A stretch of DNA of 64,000 nucleotides from Spirulina subsalsa FACHB-351. GTDB taxonomy: Bacteria; Cyanobacteriota; Cyanobacteriia; Cyanobacteriales; Spirulinaceae. This document shows positions 43,808-53,800 of this stretch, piece by piece; within the stretch, counting starts at the first letter, position 1; each line of letters starts with the position of its first letter. The notes beneath the pieces are model-generated. The model was not told where the DNA came from. It saw only the letters and a program-made list of their open reading frames with translations, and did not search any database. The translations under genes and the position numbers were made by a program. The DNA lies in the NCBI RefSeq assembly GCF_026130165.1, contig NZ_JAIHOM010000003.1:24347-88346 (forward strand), given 5' to 3'.

Positions 43808-44737
43808 ATGGAATGGCTGACTCAATCCCTCTATCCTCGTCTGAAACCCTACCTGCGCTGGTTGGTGATGGGGGTGGTGGGGTTTTTCCTGTTGCAAACC
43901 CTAAGTTCCCACTGGTCTGAAGTCCTCACCTTACAACTGGAGGGAGGGAGTGGGCTAAAATTGGCGATCGCACTTGTCCTCACCCTCCTCGCTCATATTT
44001 GGTCCGGTTGGGTGTGGGGGTGGATTCTCCAAACCCTACAATATCCCGTCACAGCGCAATGGAGCATCCGCGTCTATCTCCTAACCAATCTAGCCAAATA
44101 CCTCCCGGGCAATGTGTGGCATTTTTACGGTCGTGTGGTGGCCGCCCAACGGCAAAACGTCCCCCTGGCCATTGCCACCCTCAGCGTCCTCCTAGAACCC
44201 CTCCTCATGGTTGCTGCGGCCCTTCTGCTGACCCTCCTCCTGCGGCCTAACCTCTACCTCGCCCTCCAACTCCCCATTCTGATAGGGGTTCTCATCGCCA
44301 TTCACCCCCGCTTTCTCAACCCCCTTCTCCGGGCGGCCTCCCAAATCAAAGGCCGTCTCAAAGGACTCCCCCAGGCCGGGTATTCCCTGCCCACCATCAC
44401 GCACTACCCCCTCAAACCCCTTGCCGGAGAACTGATCTTTCTTCTCCTACGGGGCAGTGGTTTTGTTCTCACCCTGTTGGTCTTTCAGTCCCTCACCCCA
44501 AACCAACTCCCTCTCCTTTTAAGCAGTTTTTGTCTAGCTTGGCTGCTGGGTTTAGTCATCCCCGGGGCTCCCGGTGGGATTGGGATTTTTGAGGCCACCA
44601 TTCTTTCTCTCTTACAACCCCAATGGAGTCCCAGTGTCATCTTAGCCACCGTCGCCGTTTATCGTTTAATCGCCACCCTCGCAGAAACCCTAGGCGCGTT
44701 TCTGGCTTGGTTATCCCAGAAACGGTTCAGTTTTTGA
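43808..44737 (+). CDS. UPF0104 / lysylphosphatidylglycerol synthase-like membrane protein
   Basis: 309 aa, six to eight transmembrane helices. It matches the LPG_synthase_TM/UPF0104 family: LTNLAKYLPGNVWHFYGR, and the C-terminal VIPGAPGGIGIFEATIL that marks the flippase-like domain. Proteins of this type are membrane integral and of uncertain function; those related to MprF move lipids across the membrane. There is no synthase domain here, so a flippase-like function is only a guess. The ATG is at 43808. Confidence 0.8.
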   Translation: MEWLTQSLYPRLKPYLRWLVMGVVGFFLLQTLSSHWSEVLTLQLEGGSGLKLAIALVLTLLAHIWSGWVWGWILQTLQYPVTAQWSIRVYLLTNLAKYLPGNVWHFYGRVVAAQRQNVPLAIATLSVLLEPLLMVAAALLLTLLLRPNLYLALQLPILIGVLIAIHPRFLNPLLRAASQIKGRLKGLPQAGYSLPTITHYPLKPLAGELIFLLLRGSGFVLTLLVFQSLTPNQLPLLLSSFCLAWLLGLVIPGAPGGIGIFEATILSLLQPQWSPSVILATVAVYRLIATLAETLGAFLAWLSQKRFSF

Positions 44738-44850
44738 CGTCCTAGGTCTAAAGGCGTGAGGAGTCTTAGATTGATCGGACTTAAATTAGGCAGCTATAGC
44801 ATTCTTGGCTGGTAGAATGAAATACAACAATCCCCCAACTCAACAGCAGT

Positions 44851-45537
44851 ATGGAACGCGGTTATTCCGAAATTGACTTAGCTGAGTATATAGATCAGGC
44901 TGTATTACAACCCACAGCGACCTTAGAAGCGGTACAACAGGCCTGTGGGGAAGCACTTCGCTATGATTTCCCGGCGGTCTGTGTTTATCCTTGGGCGGTT
45001 TCCACGGCCAGGGAAGCCCTCCAAGGAAAAGTCCCTCAAGTCTGTGCGGTGATTGGTTTTCCCTCGGGGGCCTCTACGAGAGCCACGAAAGTGTATGAAG
45101 CCCTCGAAGCGGTGGAAAATGGGGCGCGGGAGTTGGATGTGGTGATTAATTTAGGTTGGTTAAAGGGGGGAGATACAGAACGTATTTATCAGGAAATGGC
45201 GGAGATTTGTGAGGAAAGTGGGCAAACGGTTAAGGCGATTTTAGAAATGGCGGTGTTGACAGAGGGGGAAAAACGCCTCGCGGCGGAGGTGTGTTTAGAT
45301 GCGGGGGTGTCTTTCCTTAAAACCAGTACAGGCTGGTTTGGGGGGGCAACGGTGGCCGATGTGCGCTTGCTCAAGGATATCACCCGGGGACAGGTGGGGA
45401 TTAAGGCCTCGGGGGGGATTCGCACCCCACAACAGGCTTTAGAATTGATTCAGGCCGGGGCGACGCGCTTGGGAACCTCTCGGGGGGTGGACTTGCTGCG
45501 CCAACGGGAGGCGATCGCCTTTGAGGACAAAGAATGA
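44851..45537 (+). CDS. deoC: Deoxyribose-phosphate aldolase
   Basis: 228-aa (beta/alpha)8 aldolase that splits 2-deoxyribose-5-phosphate into glyceraldehyde-3-phosphate and acetaldehyde. It shows [17 protein letters not shown] near the N-terminus, the [15 protein letters not shown] block, [16 protein letters not shown], and the Schiff-base lysine in [10 protein letters not shown], with the second Lys in [11 protein letters not shown]. Its stop overlaps the recO ATG by 4 bp (ATGA), giving the deoC-recO order common in cyanobacteria. Confidence 0.96.
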   Translation: MERGYSEIDLAEYIDQAVLQPTATLEAVQQACGEALRYDFPAVCVYPWAVSTAREALQGKVPQVCAVIGFPSGASTRATKVYEALEAVENGARELDVVINLGWLKGGDTERIYQEMAEICEESGQTVKAILEMAVLTEGEKRLAAEVCLDAGVSFLKTSTGWFGGATVADVRLLKDITRGQVGIKASGGIRTPQQALELIQAGATRLGTSRGVDLLRQREAIAFEDKE

Positions 45538-46361
45538 GTCGGACCTATAAAGCCACGGGGATTAATTTGAAGAGTTTGGCGCTGGGAGAGTGCGATCGCC
45601 TCGTGACCATCCTCACCGCCGAATATGGTTTAGTGCAGGCCGTCGCCCCCGGTGCGCGCAAACCCAAGTCCTCCCTCCGGGGACGCATTGAACCCTTTGT
45701 CGTCAATGAACTGTTATTGGTCAAAGGGCGATCGCTCGATAAAATCATTCAAGCCGAAACCCTCGAATCCTACCCCCGTCTCAGCCAAGATTTAGGCAAA
45801 CTCGCCACCAGTCAATACTGGGCCGAAATGGTCTTAGCCGTTGGCCTCAGTGACCAACCCCAAGCCGAACTCCTAGAACTGCTGAAATTACACCTGCAAC
45901 GCCTCGATCAACTCCCCAACCATCCCCCCTCCCATAGCAGTGATTTTGCCGCCGTCTCCCTCCTCTGCTCCCTCACTCAGGGCGTTTTCCACCTGCTCAC
46001 CCTAGCCGGACTAGCCCCCCAAGTCCAAGGACACCTCACCCCCGGCGAACGAGTAGGCTTTAGCTTTGAAGTGGGCGGCGTGGTTCCCCTCTCGGGTCCC
46101 CCCCACCCCGCCTCCACCTATTGCGTCGAATACGACCTAATCACCCCACCCCCCATGAACACCTTCCTCGGGGCCCAAGAACTCACCCTCCTCCAACACC
46201 TCGCCCAGATTGAACCCTGCAATCCCCACAACCTGAACGCCCTCAACAAAGCCCTCTGGCTTAAAATTGAGCAAACCCTCCGGAACTACACCCAATATCA
46301 TTTAGGCAAGCCCATTCGATCGGCCGCATTAGTTGATACCTTATTTACAGTAGATTTTTAA
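45534..46361 (+). CDS. recO: DNA repair protein RecO
   Basis: 275 aa, loader of RecA in the RecFOR recombination pathway. N-terminal OB-fold features are [44 protein letters not shown] and [16 protein letters not shown]. The helical middle and the zinc-finger-like C-terminal region (of the family's C...C..H type) are poorly conserved. It is translationally coupled to deoC through a 4-bp overlap. Confidence 0.92.
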   Translation: MSRTYKATGINLKSLALGECDRLVTILTAEYGLVQAVAPGARKPKSSLRGRIEPFVVNELLLVKGRSLDKIIQAETLESYPRLSQDLGKLATSQYWAEMVLAVGLSDQPQAELLELLKLHLQRLDQLPNHPPSHSSDFAAVSLLCSLTQGVFHLLTLAGLAPQVQGHLTPGERVGFSFEVGGVVPLSGPPHPASTYCVEYDLITPPPMNTFLGAQELTLLQHLAQIEPCNPHNLNALNKALWLKIEQTLRNYTQYHLGKPIRSAALVDTLFTVDF

Positions 46362-46430
46362 AATTTCTTAGCTTTTCTTAATCTCACTTAATTCGTAATT
46401 CGTTTTAGTTAAAAAGATAATCCCTTAGTG

Positions 46431-47843
46431 ATGCAGTTGTTTGAACCTGAACAAGAAAAACGCCAACGTCCCCATTCCACAACCCCGACCCCAGAAGCCT
46501 CTGACCCCCATCATCTGCCCCGGTCTGAGTGCCTCTCACCGACCGTTAAGCGGGGGTTTGGGCCAGTCCTAGAAAACCCGCGCTTTCTCGTCCTCTGGTT
46601 GGGTCAAGTCTTCTCCCAACTGGCCGATAAAATCTATCTGGTGCTAATGATTGCCCTGATTGCCAGCCGCTTCCAAGCACCGGATCAGCCCATTAGTGGC
46701 TGGGTGTCCGCCATTATGATCGCCTTCACCATCCCCGCCGTCCTCTTTGGCTCCCTAGCCGGGGTTTTTGTGGATCGTTGGCCGAAAAAAGATGTGCTAG
46801 TGTTAAGCAATCTCCTACGGGGGGGTGCTGTTTTAGCCATTCCGCCCCTACTCTGGTTAGCCCGAGATGGGGGCTGGTTGTGGGGAGTTCCCCTGGGCTT
46901 TCTCCTGCTCCTCGTCATCACCTTCTTTGTCTCCACCCTAACCCAATTTTTCGCCCCAGCCGAACAGGCCGCCCTACCCCTGATTGTCAAACGGCAAAGC
47001 CTCCTCCCGGCTAACTCCCTCTACACCACCACCATGATGGCGCTGTTAATCATTGGTTTTGCCGTTGGGGAACCCCTCCTGGCCGCCATGGATCATCTAG
47101 GGACTGCGCTCGGCTGGTCTTTTGGCAAAGAATTATTAGTGGGCGGGGCCTATGCGATCGCCGGAATAATTCTCCTGTTCCTCAAAACCGGAGAAAAGCG
47201 AGCCGCCCTCGAAATCGAACGCCCCCACGTCTTCCAAGACATCTGGGACGGGATTCAGTACCTCCAAGCCCATCATCGCGTGCGGAACGCCCTCGTCCAG
47301 TTAGTCATCCTCTTCTCCGTCTTCGCCGCCCTCGCCGTCCTAGCGGTTCCCCTGGCCGCCTCCATCCCCAGCCTCAAAGCAGAACAATTCGGCTTTCTCC
47401 TCGCCTCTGCCGGACTCGGCATGGGCTTAGGCGCCGCCTTTTTAGGTCACTGGGGGCAAGGATTCCGCAACGCTCAACTGAGTCTCTGGGGGTCCGCCGG
47501 AATGGCCCTCTCCCTCCTCGGCCTCTCCTTCTCCACCCACAACCTCATTCTCGCCCTCCTGATGACCGGATGTTTGGGCATTTTTGCCGCCCTGATTGGC
47601 GTTCCCATGCAGACCACCATCCAAGCCGAAACCCCCGAAGAAATGCGCGGGAAAGTCTTTGGGCTACAAAATAACGCCATTAACATCGCCCTCTCCCTCC
47701 CCCTCGCCCTGGCCGGAGTGGCTGAGTCCTTCTGGGGCTTAAAAACCGTCTTATGGGTGCTAGCGGCCTTTGTCGTCCTTGGGGGGACCCTAACCTGGTA
47801 TATTGCCCAAAAAGGGTCAATTGCACCTAGATCCGGGAATTAA
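46431..47843 (+). CDS. Major facilitator superfamily transporter
   Basis: 470 aa. A hydrophilic N-terminal extension of ~35 residues is followed by about 12 transmembrane helices. Loop 2-3 carries the MFS motif VFVDRWPKKDVLVLSN (GxxxDRxGRR type). The middle cytoplasmic loop and a second half with LGMGLGAAFLGHWGQGF complete the fold. It is near MFS drug/lipid exporters of the EntS/LplT type, but substrate cannot be told. Start chosen at the ATG at 46431; a GTG lies 3 bp before it. Confidence 0.82.
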   Translation: MQLFEPEQEKRQRPHSTTPTPEASDPHHLPRSECLSPTVKRGFGPVLENPRFLVLWLGQVFSQLADKIYLVLMIALIASRFQAPDQPISGWVSAIMIAFTIPAVLFGSLAGVFVDRWPKKDVLVLSNLLRGGAVLAIPPLLWLARDGGWLWGVPLGFLLLLVITFFVSTLTQFFAPAEQAALPLIVKRQSLLPANSLYTTTMMALLIIGFAVGEPLLAAMDHLGTALGWSFGKELLVGGAYAIAGIILLFLKTGEKRAALEIERPHVFQDIWDGIQYLQAHHRVRNALVQLVILFSVFAALAVLAVPLAASIPSLKAEQFGFLLASAGLGMGLGAAFLGHWGQGFRNAQLSLWGSAGMALSLLGLSFSTHNLILALLMTGCLGIFAALIGVPMQTTIQAETPEEMRGKVFGLQNNAINIALSLPLALAGVAESFWGLKTVLWVLAAFVVLGGTLTWYIAQKGSIAPRSGN

Positions 47844-47911
47844 TAGTATCATGTGAACGATCATCCCTGTCTGATTGTTTCCCTCAAGAGTTGTTACTCC
47901 CTTATTTGTGA

Positions 47912-49072
47912 ATGCACCATCACCATATCGCTTGGCTGGGGAAAAAATCCCCGTTTTGTGGCAACGTCACCTACGGTCGAGAAATCAGTAACGCCCTCCT
48001 AGAACGCAACCATCGCGTGAGTTTCCTCCACTTTGCCCAAGAGGAATCCCTCTCTGATAGTTGGGCCCACCATTCTGAGGTCGTGCTACCCTTCTTGTAT
48101 AAATCCCAGATTTACACCATCCCCACGCCGAAGTCGAGTAAAGTGTTGATGCGATCGCTCGCTGACCTCAAACCTGACCTTGTTCACGCCTCCCTCACCC
48201 TTTCCCCCCTTGATTTCCGCCTACCGGAAATTTGCGCCGAATTAAACCTTCCCCTCATTGCCACCTTTCACCCCCCCTTCGACAGCAAACTACGCAACCT
48301 CAAATCCAGCGCCCAGTTTCTCACCTATCAGCTATACGCCCCCTGTTTAGCCAACTACGACCGGGTGATTGTCTTTTCCCAAATCCAGAAAGACCTCCTA
48401 GTGCGTTTAGGAGTCCCCGACCCCAAAGTAGTCATCATTCCCAACGGCGTAGACGTACAAAAATACTCCCCTGGCCCCTCTCGCTTTAAAGCCCAACTGG
48501 GGGCAAAACGGCTATTTGTCTACATGGGACGCATCTCCACCGAGAAAAACGTGGAGGCCATGCTCAAAGCTTGGAAACTAGCCAACATGGGGCCTGATTG
48601 CAAATTAGTTATCGTGGGAGATGGCCCCCTCAGCACCGTGTTAAAACCCTTCTACACCCCAGAAGACGGCATTCTCTGGTACGGATTTGTCGCCGACGAA
48701 CAACAGCGCATTGAGATTCTACGCGCTGCCGATGCCTTTATTCTGCCCTCCCTAGTGGAAGGTCTATCCCTCTCCCTCTTGGAAGCGATGGCCTGTGGAG
48801 TGGCCTGCATTGCTACCGATGCCGGGGCTGATGCCGAAGTGATTGAAGACGGGGCCGGGGTGGTCATGAGTACCCAAGGGGTCACAACTCAATTAAAAAC
48901 CCTACTCCCTCTCTTCCGAGATCAACCGGAATTAACTGTATTATTGGGTCAGAAAGGCCGCAAACGGGTTTTAGAACGCTACACCCTCAGCCGCAATATT
49001 ACCCAGTTAGAGCAACTCTATCAGGAGGTTTTGACCGAAACTCAGACCTTAACCTATACTCGCTGGGCTTAA
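47912..49072 (+). CDS. GT4-family glycosyltransferase (GT-B fold)
   Basis: 386 aa. The N-terminal lobe begins HHHHIAWLGKKSPFCGNVTYGREIS and continues LIATFHPPFDSKLRNL. The C-terminal lobe has the donor-binding motifs RLFVYMGRISTEKNVEAMLKA, KLVIVGDGPL, and the E-x7-E motif PSLVEGLSLSLLEAMACG. Soluble, retaining GT4 type; acceptor unknown, perhaps a glycolipid. It is followed after 7 bp by a PLP decarboxylase, so the two may be co-transcribed. Confidence 0.9.
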   Translation: MHHHHIAWLGKKSPFCGNVTYGREISNALLERNHRVSFLHFAQEESLSDSWAHHSEVVLPFLYKSQIYTIPTPKSSKVLMRSLADLKPDLVHASLTLSPLDFRLPEICAELNLPLIATFHPPFDSKLRNLKSSAQFLTYQLYAPCLANYDRVIVFSQIQKDLLVRLGVPDPKVVIIPNGVDVQKYSPGPSRFKAQLGAKRLFVYMGRISTEKNVEAMLKAWKLANMGPDCKLVIVGDGPLSTVLKPFYTPEDGILWYGFVADEQQRIEILRAADAFILPSLVEGLSLSLLEAMACGVACIATDAGADAEVIEDGAGVVMSTQGVTTQLKTLLPLFRDQPELTVLLGQKGRKRVLERYTLSRNITQLEQLYQEVLTETQTLTYTRWA

Positions 49073-49079
49073 TCTGCCA

Positions 49080-50462
49080 ATGGTTTTAGAAGATGCCAGT
49101 TTAGCACTACTCCAAACCGCCCTTAAACGCTTAAAGGAGGGCTTTAACACCCTGCCCGAGGTAGAACAGCCTCTGGACTTAGAAGCTGTCCAGAATCTGC
49201 TGCTAGAGGTGGCTGAACGAATGCAGGATAACTACCCCTATCCTCATCCCTTGTATGCGGGACAAATGTTAAAACCTCCCGCCCCTATAGCGCGTCTGGC
49301 CTATATGTTGTCTTTATGGATTAACCCCAATAATCACGCGCTGGATGGGGGAAAAGCGAGTTCCGCCCTAGAGAAAGAGGCCGTGGCAGATTTAGCTAAA
49401 ATGTGCGGCTGGGAGCGCCATTTAGGCCATTTATGCAGTGGGGGAACGGTGGCTAATTTAGAGGCCCTATGGGTGGCTAAAAATCTACATCCGGGTCAAA
49501 AAATTGTCGCCTCTAGCCAAGCCCATTATACTCATTCTCGCATTTGTAAGGTCTTAGATATTCCCTTTTTAGCTGTTCCCTGTAATCCTCGCGCTCAGAT
49601 GGATGTGGGGGAGCTTAAACGACTTTTAGAGACTGAAAAAATCGGCACGGTTGTTGTTACTCTGGGAACAACGGCTACCGGTTCAGTTGACCCATTACCG
49701 GAAATTTTGGAGCTACAAAAAGACTATAGATTTCGCCTTCATGCTGATGCCGCTTATGGGGGGTATTTTCGCTTAGTTGAAGATTTAGCCCCAGAGACTA
49801 AACAAGCCTTTGATTGCCTGAATCAAGTGGATTCAATTGTTATTGATCCTCATAAACATGGACTTCAACCCTATGGCTGTGGTTGTGTGTTGTTTAAAGA
49901 GCCAACAGTGGGCCGTTTTTATCATCATGATTCCCCCTATACTTATTTTAGTTCAGACGAGTTGCATTTAGGAGAAATTAGCCTCGAATGTTCTAGACCG
50001 GGATCGGCTGCGGTTGCACTGTGGGCGACTCAGAGGTTATTTCCCTTAGTCCCAGATGGGGAGTTTGCCCAAGGTTTAACTCAGTCTTGTCAAGGGGCTA
50101 GAATTTTGTTTAATAAGCTGCAACAGGACTCCCGGTTTATAGTTGCTTTTCCTCCAGAGTTAGATATTGTAATCTGGGCGGTTTCTGGCGAAAGGGCGAG
50201 TCAGTCTTCTCGGTTAGCACAAGCGGTTTTTAAGGCGGCTGCACGGGAAAATTTACACCTCGCTTTAGCCACCTTACCCCGATATTTATTGGAACAGCAG
50301 GGAGTGGTGATGGAGTGGGATCAAGACTTTATCACTTGTTTACGATCTTGTTTAATGAAACCGGAACATTTAGCTTGGATTGAGTCTATTTGGGCAATTT
50401 TAGATCGGGTGACAGAGGGAGTTTTGAAGGGAGAAAACTTTGTAACAAATCTTAATGATTAG
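49080..50462 (+). CDS. Pyridoxal-phosphate-dependent (group II) decarboxylase
   Basis: 460 aa fold-type I PLP enzyme. It has CSGGTVANLEALWVA near residue 120, the cofactor-binding aspartate in FRLHADAAYGGYF, and the Schiff-base lysine in IVIDPHKHGLQPYGCGCV. Members of this group decarboxylate glutamate, tyrosine, DOPA or aspartate; substrate is not clear from sequence. It follows the GT4 gene by 7 bp. Confidence 0.87.
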   Translation: MVLEDASLALLQTALKRLKEGFNTLPEVEQPLDLEAVQNLLLEVAERMQDNYPYPHPLYAGQMLKPPAPIARLAYMLSLWINPNNHALDGGKASSALEKEAVADLAKMCGWERHLGHLCSGGTVANLEALWVAKNLHPGQKIVASSQAHYTHSRICKVLDIPFLAVPCNPRAQMDVGELKRLLETEKIGTVVVTLGTTATGSVDPLPEILELQKDYRFRLHADAAYGGYFRLVEDLAPETKQAFDCLNQVDSIVIDPHKHGLQPYGCGCVLFKEPTVGRFYHHDSPYTYFSSDELHLGEISLECSRPGSAAVALWATQRLFPLVPDGEFAQGLTQSCQGARILFNKLQQDSRFIVAFPPELDIVIWAVSGERASQSSRLAQAVFKAAARENLHLALATLPRYLLEQQGVVMEWDQDFITCLRSCLMKPEHLAWIESIWAILDRVTEGVLKGENFVTNLND

Positions 50463-50890
50463 CACCTTGAGTTAAAATCCCTTCCTGGCTACTTGAGCTA
50501 GGTCAATTGAGCAACCAATAGAGGTCAGATTAAGAAATGTTATGACCTTGGGGGAAGATAGAGGGGGCTTCGTTTATTGTGGAGAATTTAACCTAAAATT
50601 AAGGAATAAGGTCTGGGGGGTCGTCTGCTATGACAATTAAATTCTCTCCGCGAAGAGATGTCTTCGCTTAACAATCCATTGGCTAGGATTGTTTCTCTCT
50701 TTCCTGTAGTAAGTCTCCATGAAAGGTAAAGAATCGGGTTGAGAAAACGATTGACTTTTGATAACACCCAATGGAGAGATGACATGGGCTTTCCTTGTTG
50801 TCTACAATATGGGGATCACATTTGGCTCACCATGATGGCACTATTTTCCTCATTGTTTCTCTGCACTCTTTGGCAATCTTTTGGGTTCAT
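50463..50890. other. 428-bp intergenic region
   Basis: Contains an 8-bp hairpin AACAATCC / GGATTGTT at 50670-50693 followed by a pyrimidine tract, perhaps the terminator of the upstream gene, and a short hairpin TCTC/GAGA at about 50643. The open frame of the next gene reads upstream to 50795, but that segment lacks protein character. Confidence 0.45.
50670..50693 (+). terminator. Possible terminator after the PLP decarboxylase
   Basis: Perfect 8-bp inverted repeat AACAATCC / GGATTGTT with 8-nt loop, then TCTCTCTTT. T run is interrupted, so weak. Confidence 0.35.
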
Positions 50891-53800
50891 ATGGCAAATC
50901 TCGCGAAAATATCCTCTGTGAAACCCCCCACTCTTAAGGGGTATACTATCCTTGAGTTATTATATTTAGGTTCTCGGACGGCTGTTTATCGAGGGGTAGA
51001 GGATGAGTCGCAGACTCCGGTGGTGATTAAGGTGTTGCGACGGGAATATCCGAGTTTTGGGGAGTTAGTGCAGTTACGGAATCAATATGCGATCGCCAAA
51101 AATCTCCCGATAGCAGGTATTGTAAAACCCCTGTGCTTAGAATCTCTCGGCAATGGCTATGCTTTCGTGATGGAAGATGTGGGGGGGGTAGCATTAGGAG
51201 ACTACTGTCAGCAAAAGCGGTTAGTGGTGTCTGAGGTGTTAGAGATTGCTATTCAAGTGGCTGGGATTCTCCATGATCTCCATCAACACCGCATTATTCA
51301 TAAAGATATTAAACCCGCCAATCTGTTAATTCATCCTGAATCTAAACAGGTGAAATTAATTGATTTTAGTATTGCCTCGTTGTTACCGAAAGAAACCCAA
51401 GAAATTCAAAGTCCAAATATTTTAGAAGGGACTTTAGCCTATATTGCACCGGAACAGACGGGACGCATGAATCGGGGTATTGATTATCGCACCGATTTCT
51501 ATGGATTGGGGGTGACTCTGTACGAATTGCTGACGGGGAGGCTTCCCTTTACGGCTACGGATCCCTTAGAGTTAATTCACTACCATATTGCACAGATGCC
51601 AACCCCAATGGAGGAGCTAAATCCAGCCGTTCCGTTGATGGTGAGTGCGATCGCCGCTAAACTCATGGCCAAGAATGCCGAAGATCGCTATCAAAGTGCC
51701 TTGGGGGTGCAATATGACCTCGAACAGTGTTTAACCCAGTGGCAGGCCTCCGGGGAGATTAGGGAATTTCCCCTCGGTACCCGGGATTTAAGCGATCGCT
51801 TTCTCATCCCCGAAAAGCTCTATGGACGACAGGCAGAGGTTAAGACCCTTTTAGAAGCTTTTGATCGGGTGGCTCAAGGTGCTGTTGAACTCATGTTAGT
51901 AGCTGGCTTTTCTGGCATTGGCAAAACAGCCGTTATTAACGAAGTTCATAAGCCCATTGTACGCCAACGAGGGTATTTTATCAAGGGCAAATTTGATCAA
52001 TTTAATCGTAATATTCCCCTTTCTGCCTTTATCCAAGCACTACAGGATTTAATGGGTCAATTACTCTCTGAATCCGATACCCAATTAGAGCAATGGAAAG
52101 CTAAAATTTTAGCCGCTTTGGGAGACAATGGACAGGTTCTAATTGAAGTATTACCGGAGTTAGAACAAGTCATTGGTTCACAACCGGAAGTAACAGAACT
52201 TTCAGGAACAGCTGCTCAAAATCGCTTTAGTTTACTCTTCCAGAAATTTATTTCTGTTTTCACTACCCCAGAACATCCCCTAGTTTTATTTCTAGATGAT
52301 TTACAGTGGGCAGATCCCGCATCTTTACAACTGATTAAGCTCCTAATGAATGAGCAGGGGTATTTACTTTTATTAGGAGCTTATCGCGATAATGAAGTGT
52401 TCCCCAGTCATCCTTTTATCGTGACGGTAGAAGAATTGAAAAAAGCGGAGAAAATTATACATACTTTAACCCTAGCACCCCTGAAATTGAAGGATGTGAA
52501 TGATCTCGTTTCTGATGCCCTTCATTGCTCCCCAGATTTAGCAGAACCCCTCACACAATTAATTAACCAAAAGACCCAAGGTAATCCCTTTTTTGCCACC
52601 CAATTTCTCAAAGCTCTTCATGACGATCAATATATTTTCTTTAATTACGACCAACGTTATTGGCAATGTGATCTAGAACAAGTTCACACTTTATCCCTGA
52701 GTAATAATGTAGTTCAGTTCATGGCTTTACAGTTACAAAAGCTGCCTGAAACCAGCCAAGAACTACTTAAATTAGCTGCTTGTATTGGCAATCAGTTTGA
52801 TTTAAACACCTTAGCTATTGTGTCTGAAAAAACGCCCCATGAGGTGGCACTTGCTCTGTGGCAAGTTTTACGGGAAGGGTATATCATTCCCACCAGTCGC
52901 GTCTATAAATTCTTTCAGTCGGAACAGGAACAACAGATAGTTTCTCAAGAGCAAGTTAACCCCACCTATCGCTTTTTGCATGATCGAGTCCAACAAGCGG
53001 CTTATTCTTTAATTCCCCATGATCAAAAACAAGTTACTCACCTTAAGATAGGGAAATTACTACAAGAAAATTTAACTGAAATTGAACGAGACGAAAAGCT
53101 TTTTGATATTGTGGGACATTTGAATCTCGGCCAAGTTTTAATAAAAGACCCAGCTGAACGAGAAAAATTAGTCCAATTGAACTTAAAAGCTGCCGAAAAA
53201 GCCCGCACATCAACAGCTTATAGTGCAGCACTGGAGTTTGTACAGATGGGGTTAAATTTATTAGCCGAGCAAAGCTGGAAAACTCACTATAACTTAACCT
53301 TAGAACTCCATATTTTAGGGGCAGAAGTTGCCTATTTAAATGGGGATTTAATCCAGATGGAGACGAGGATTGAAGCGGTTTTAAATTCGGCTCAAAATAT
53401 CTTAGATCGGGTGAAAGTCTATGAGATTAAAATTAATGCTCTCACCGCTCAAACTCGGATGTTAGATGCCGTTGAAGTGGGTCGAAATGCCCTCGCACAG
53501 CTAGGGATTGATTTGCCAACCGAACCCGATGAAACTAAAATCAAGCAAGCTCTTCACAAATTAAGTGCAAGATTAGAAGGACAAAAAATTGCGAATCTCG
53601 CCAATCTAACAGCCATGACTAATCCCCAGATGAGTGCTGGGATGGAATTATTAGGAATGTTGTTTGCGCCTATTTTTCAAGGAGCAACTCATTTAATGCC
53701 TTTATTAACTTGTGAGATGGTGAGTCTCTCCCTAGAATTTGGCAATGCTCCCGCCTCAATTATTGGCTATGTGGCTCATGGGATGGTGCTTTGTGCCTTT

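Noticed and set aside
50795..50890. Upstream extension of the trifunctional kinase
   Set aside because: The family begins close to the kinase domain at the ATG 50891; the extension is hydrophobic and unrelated.
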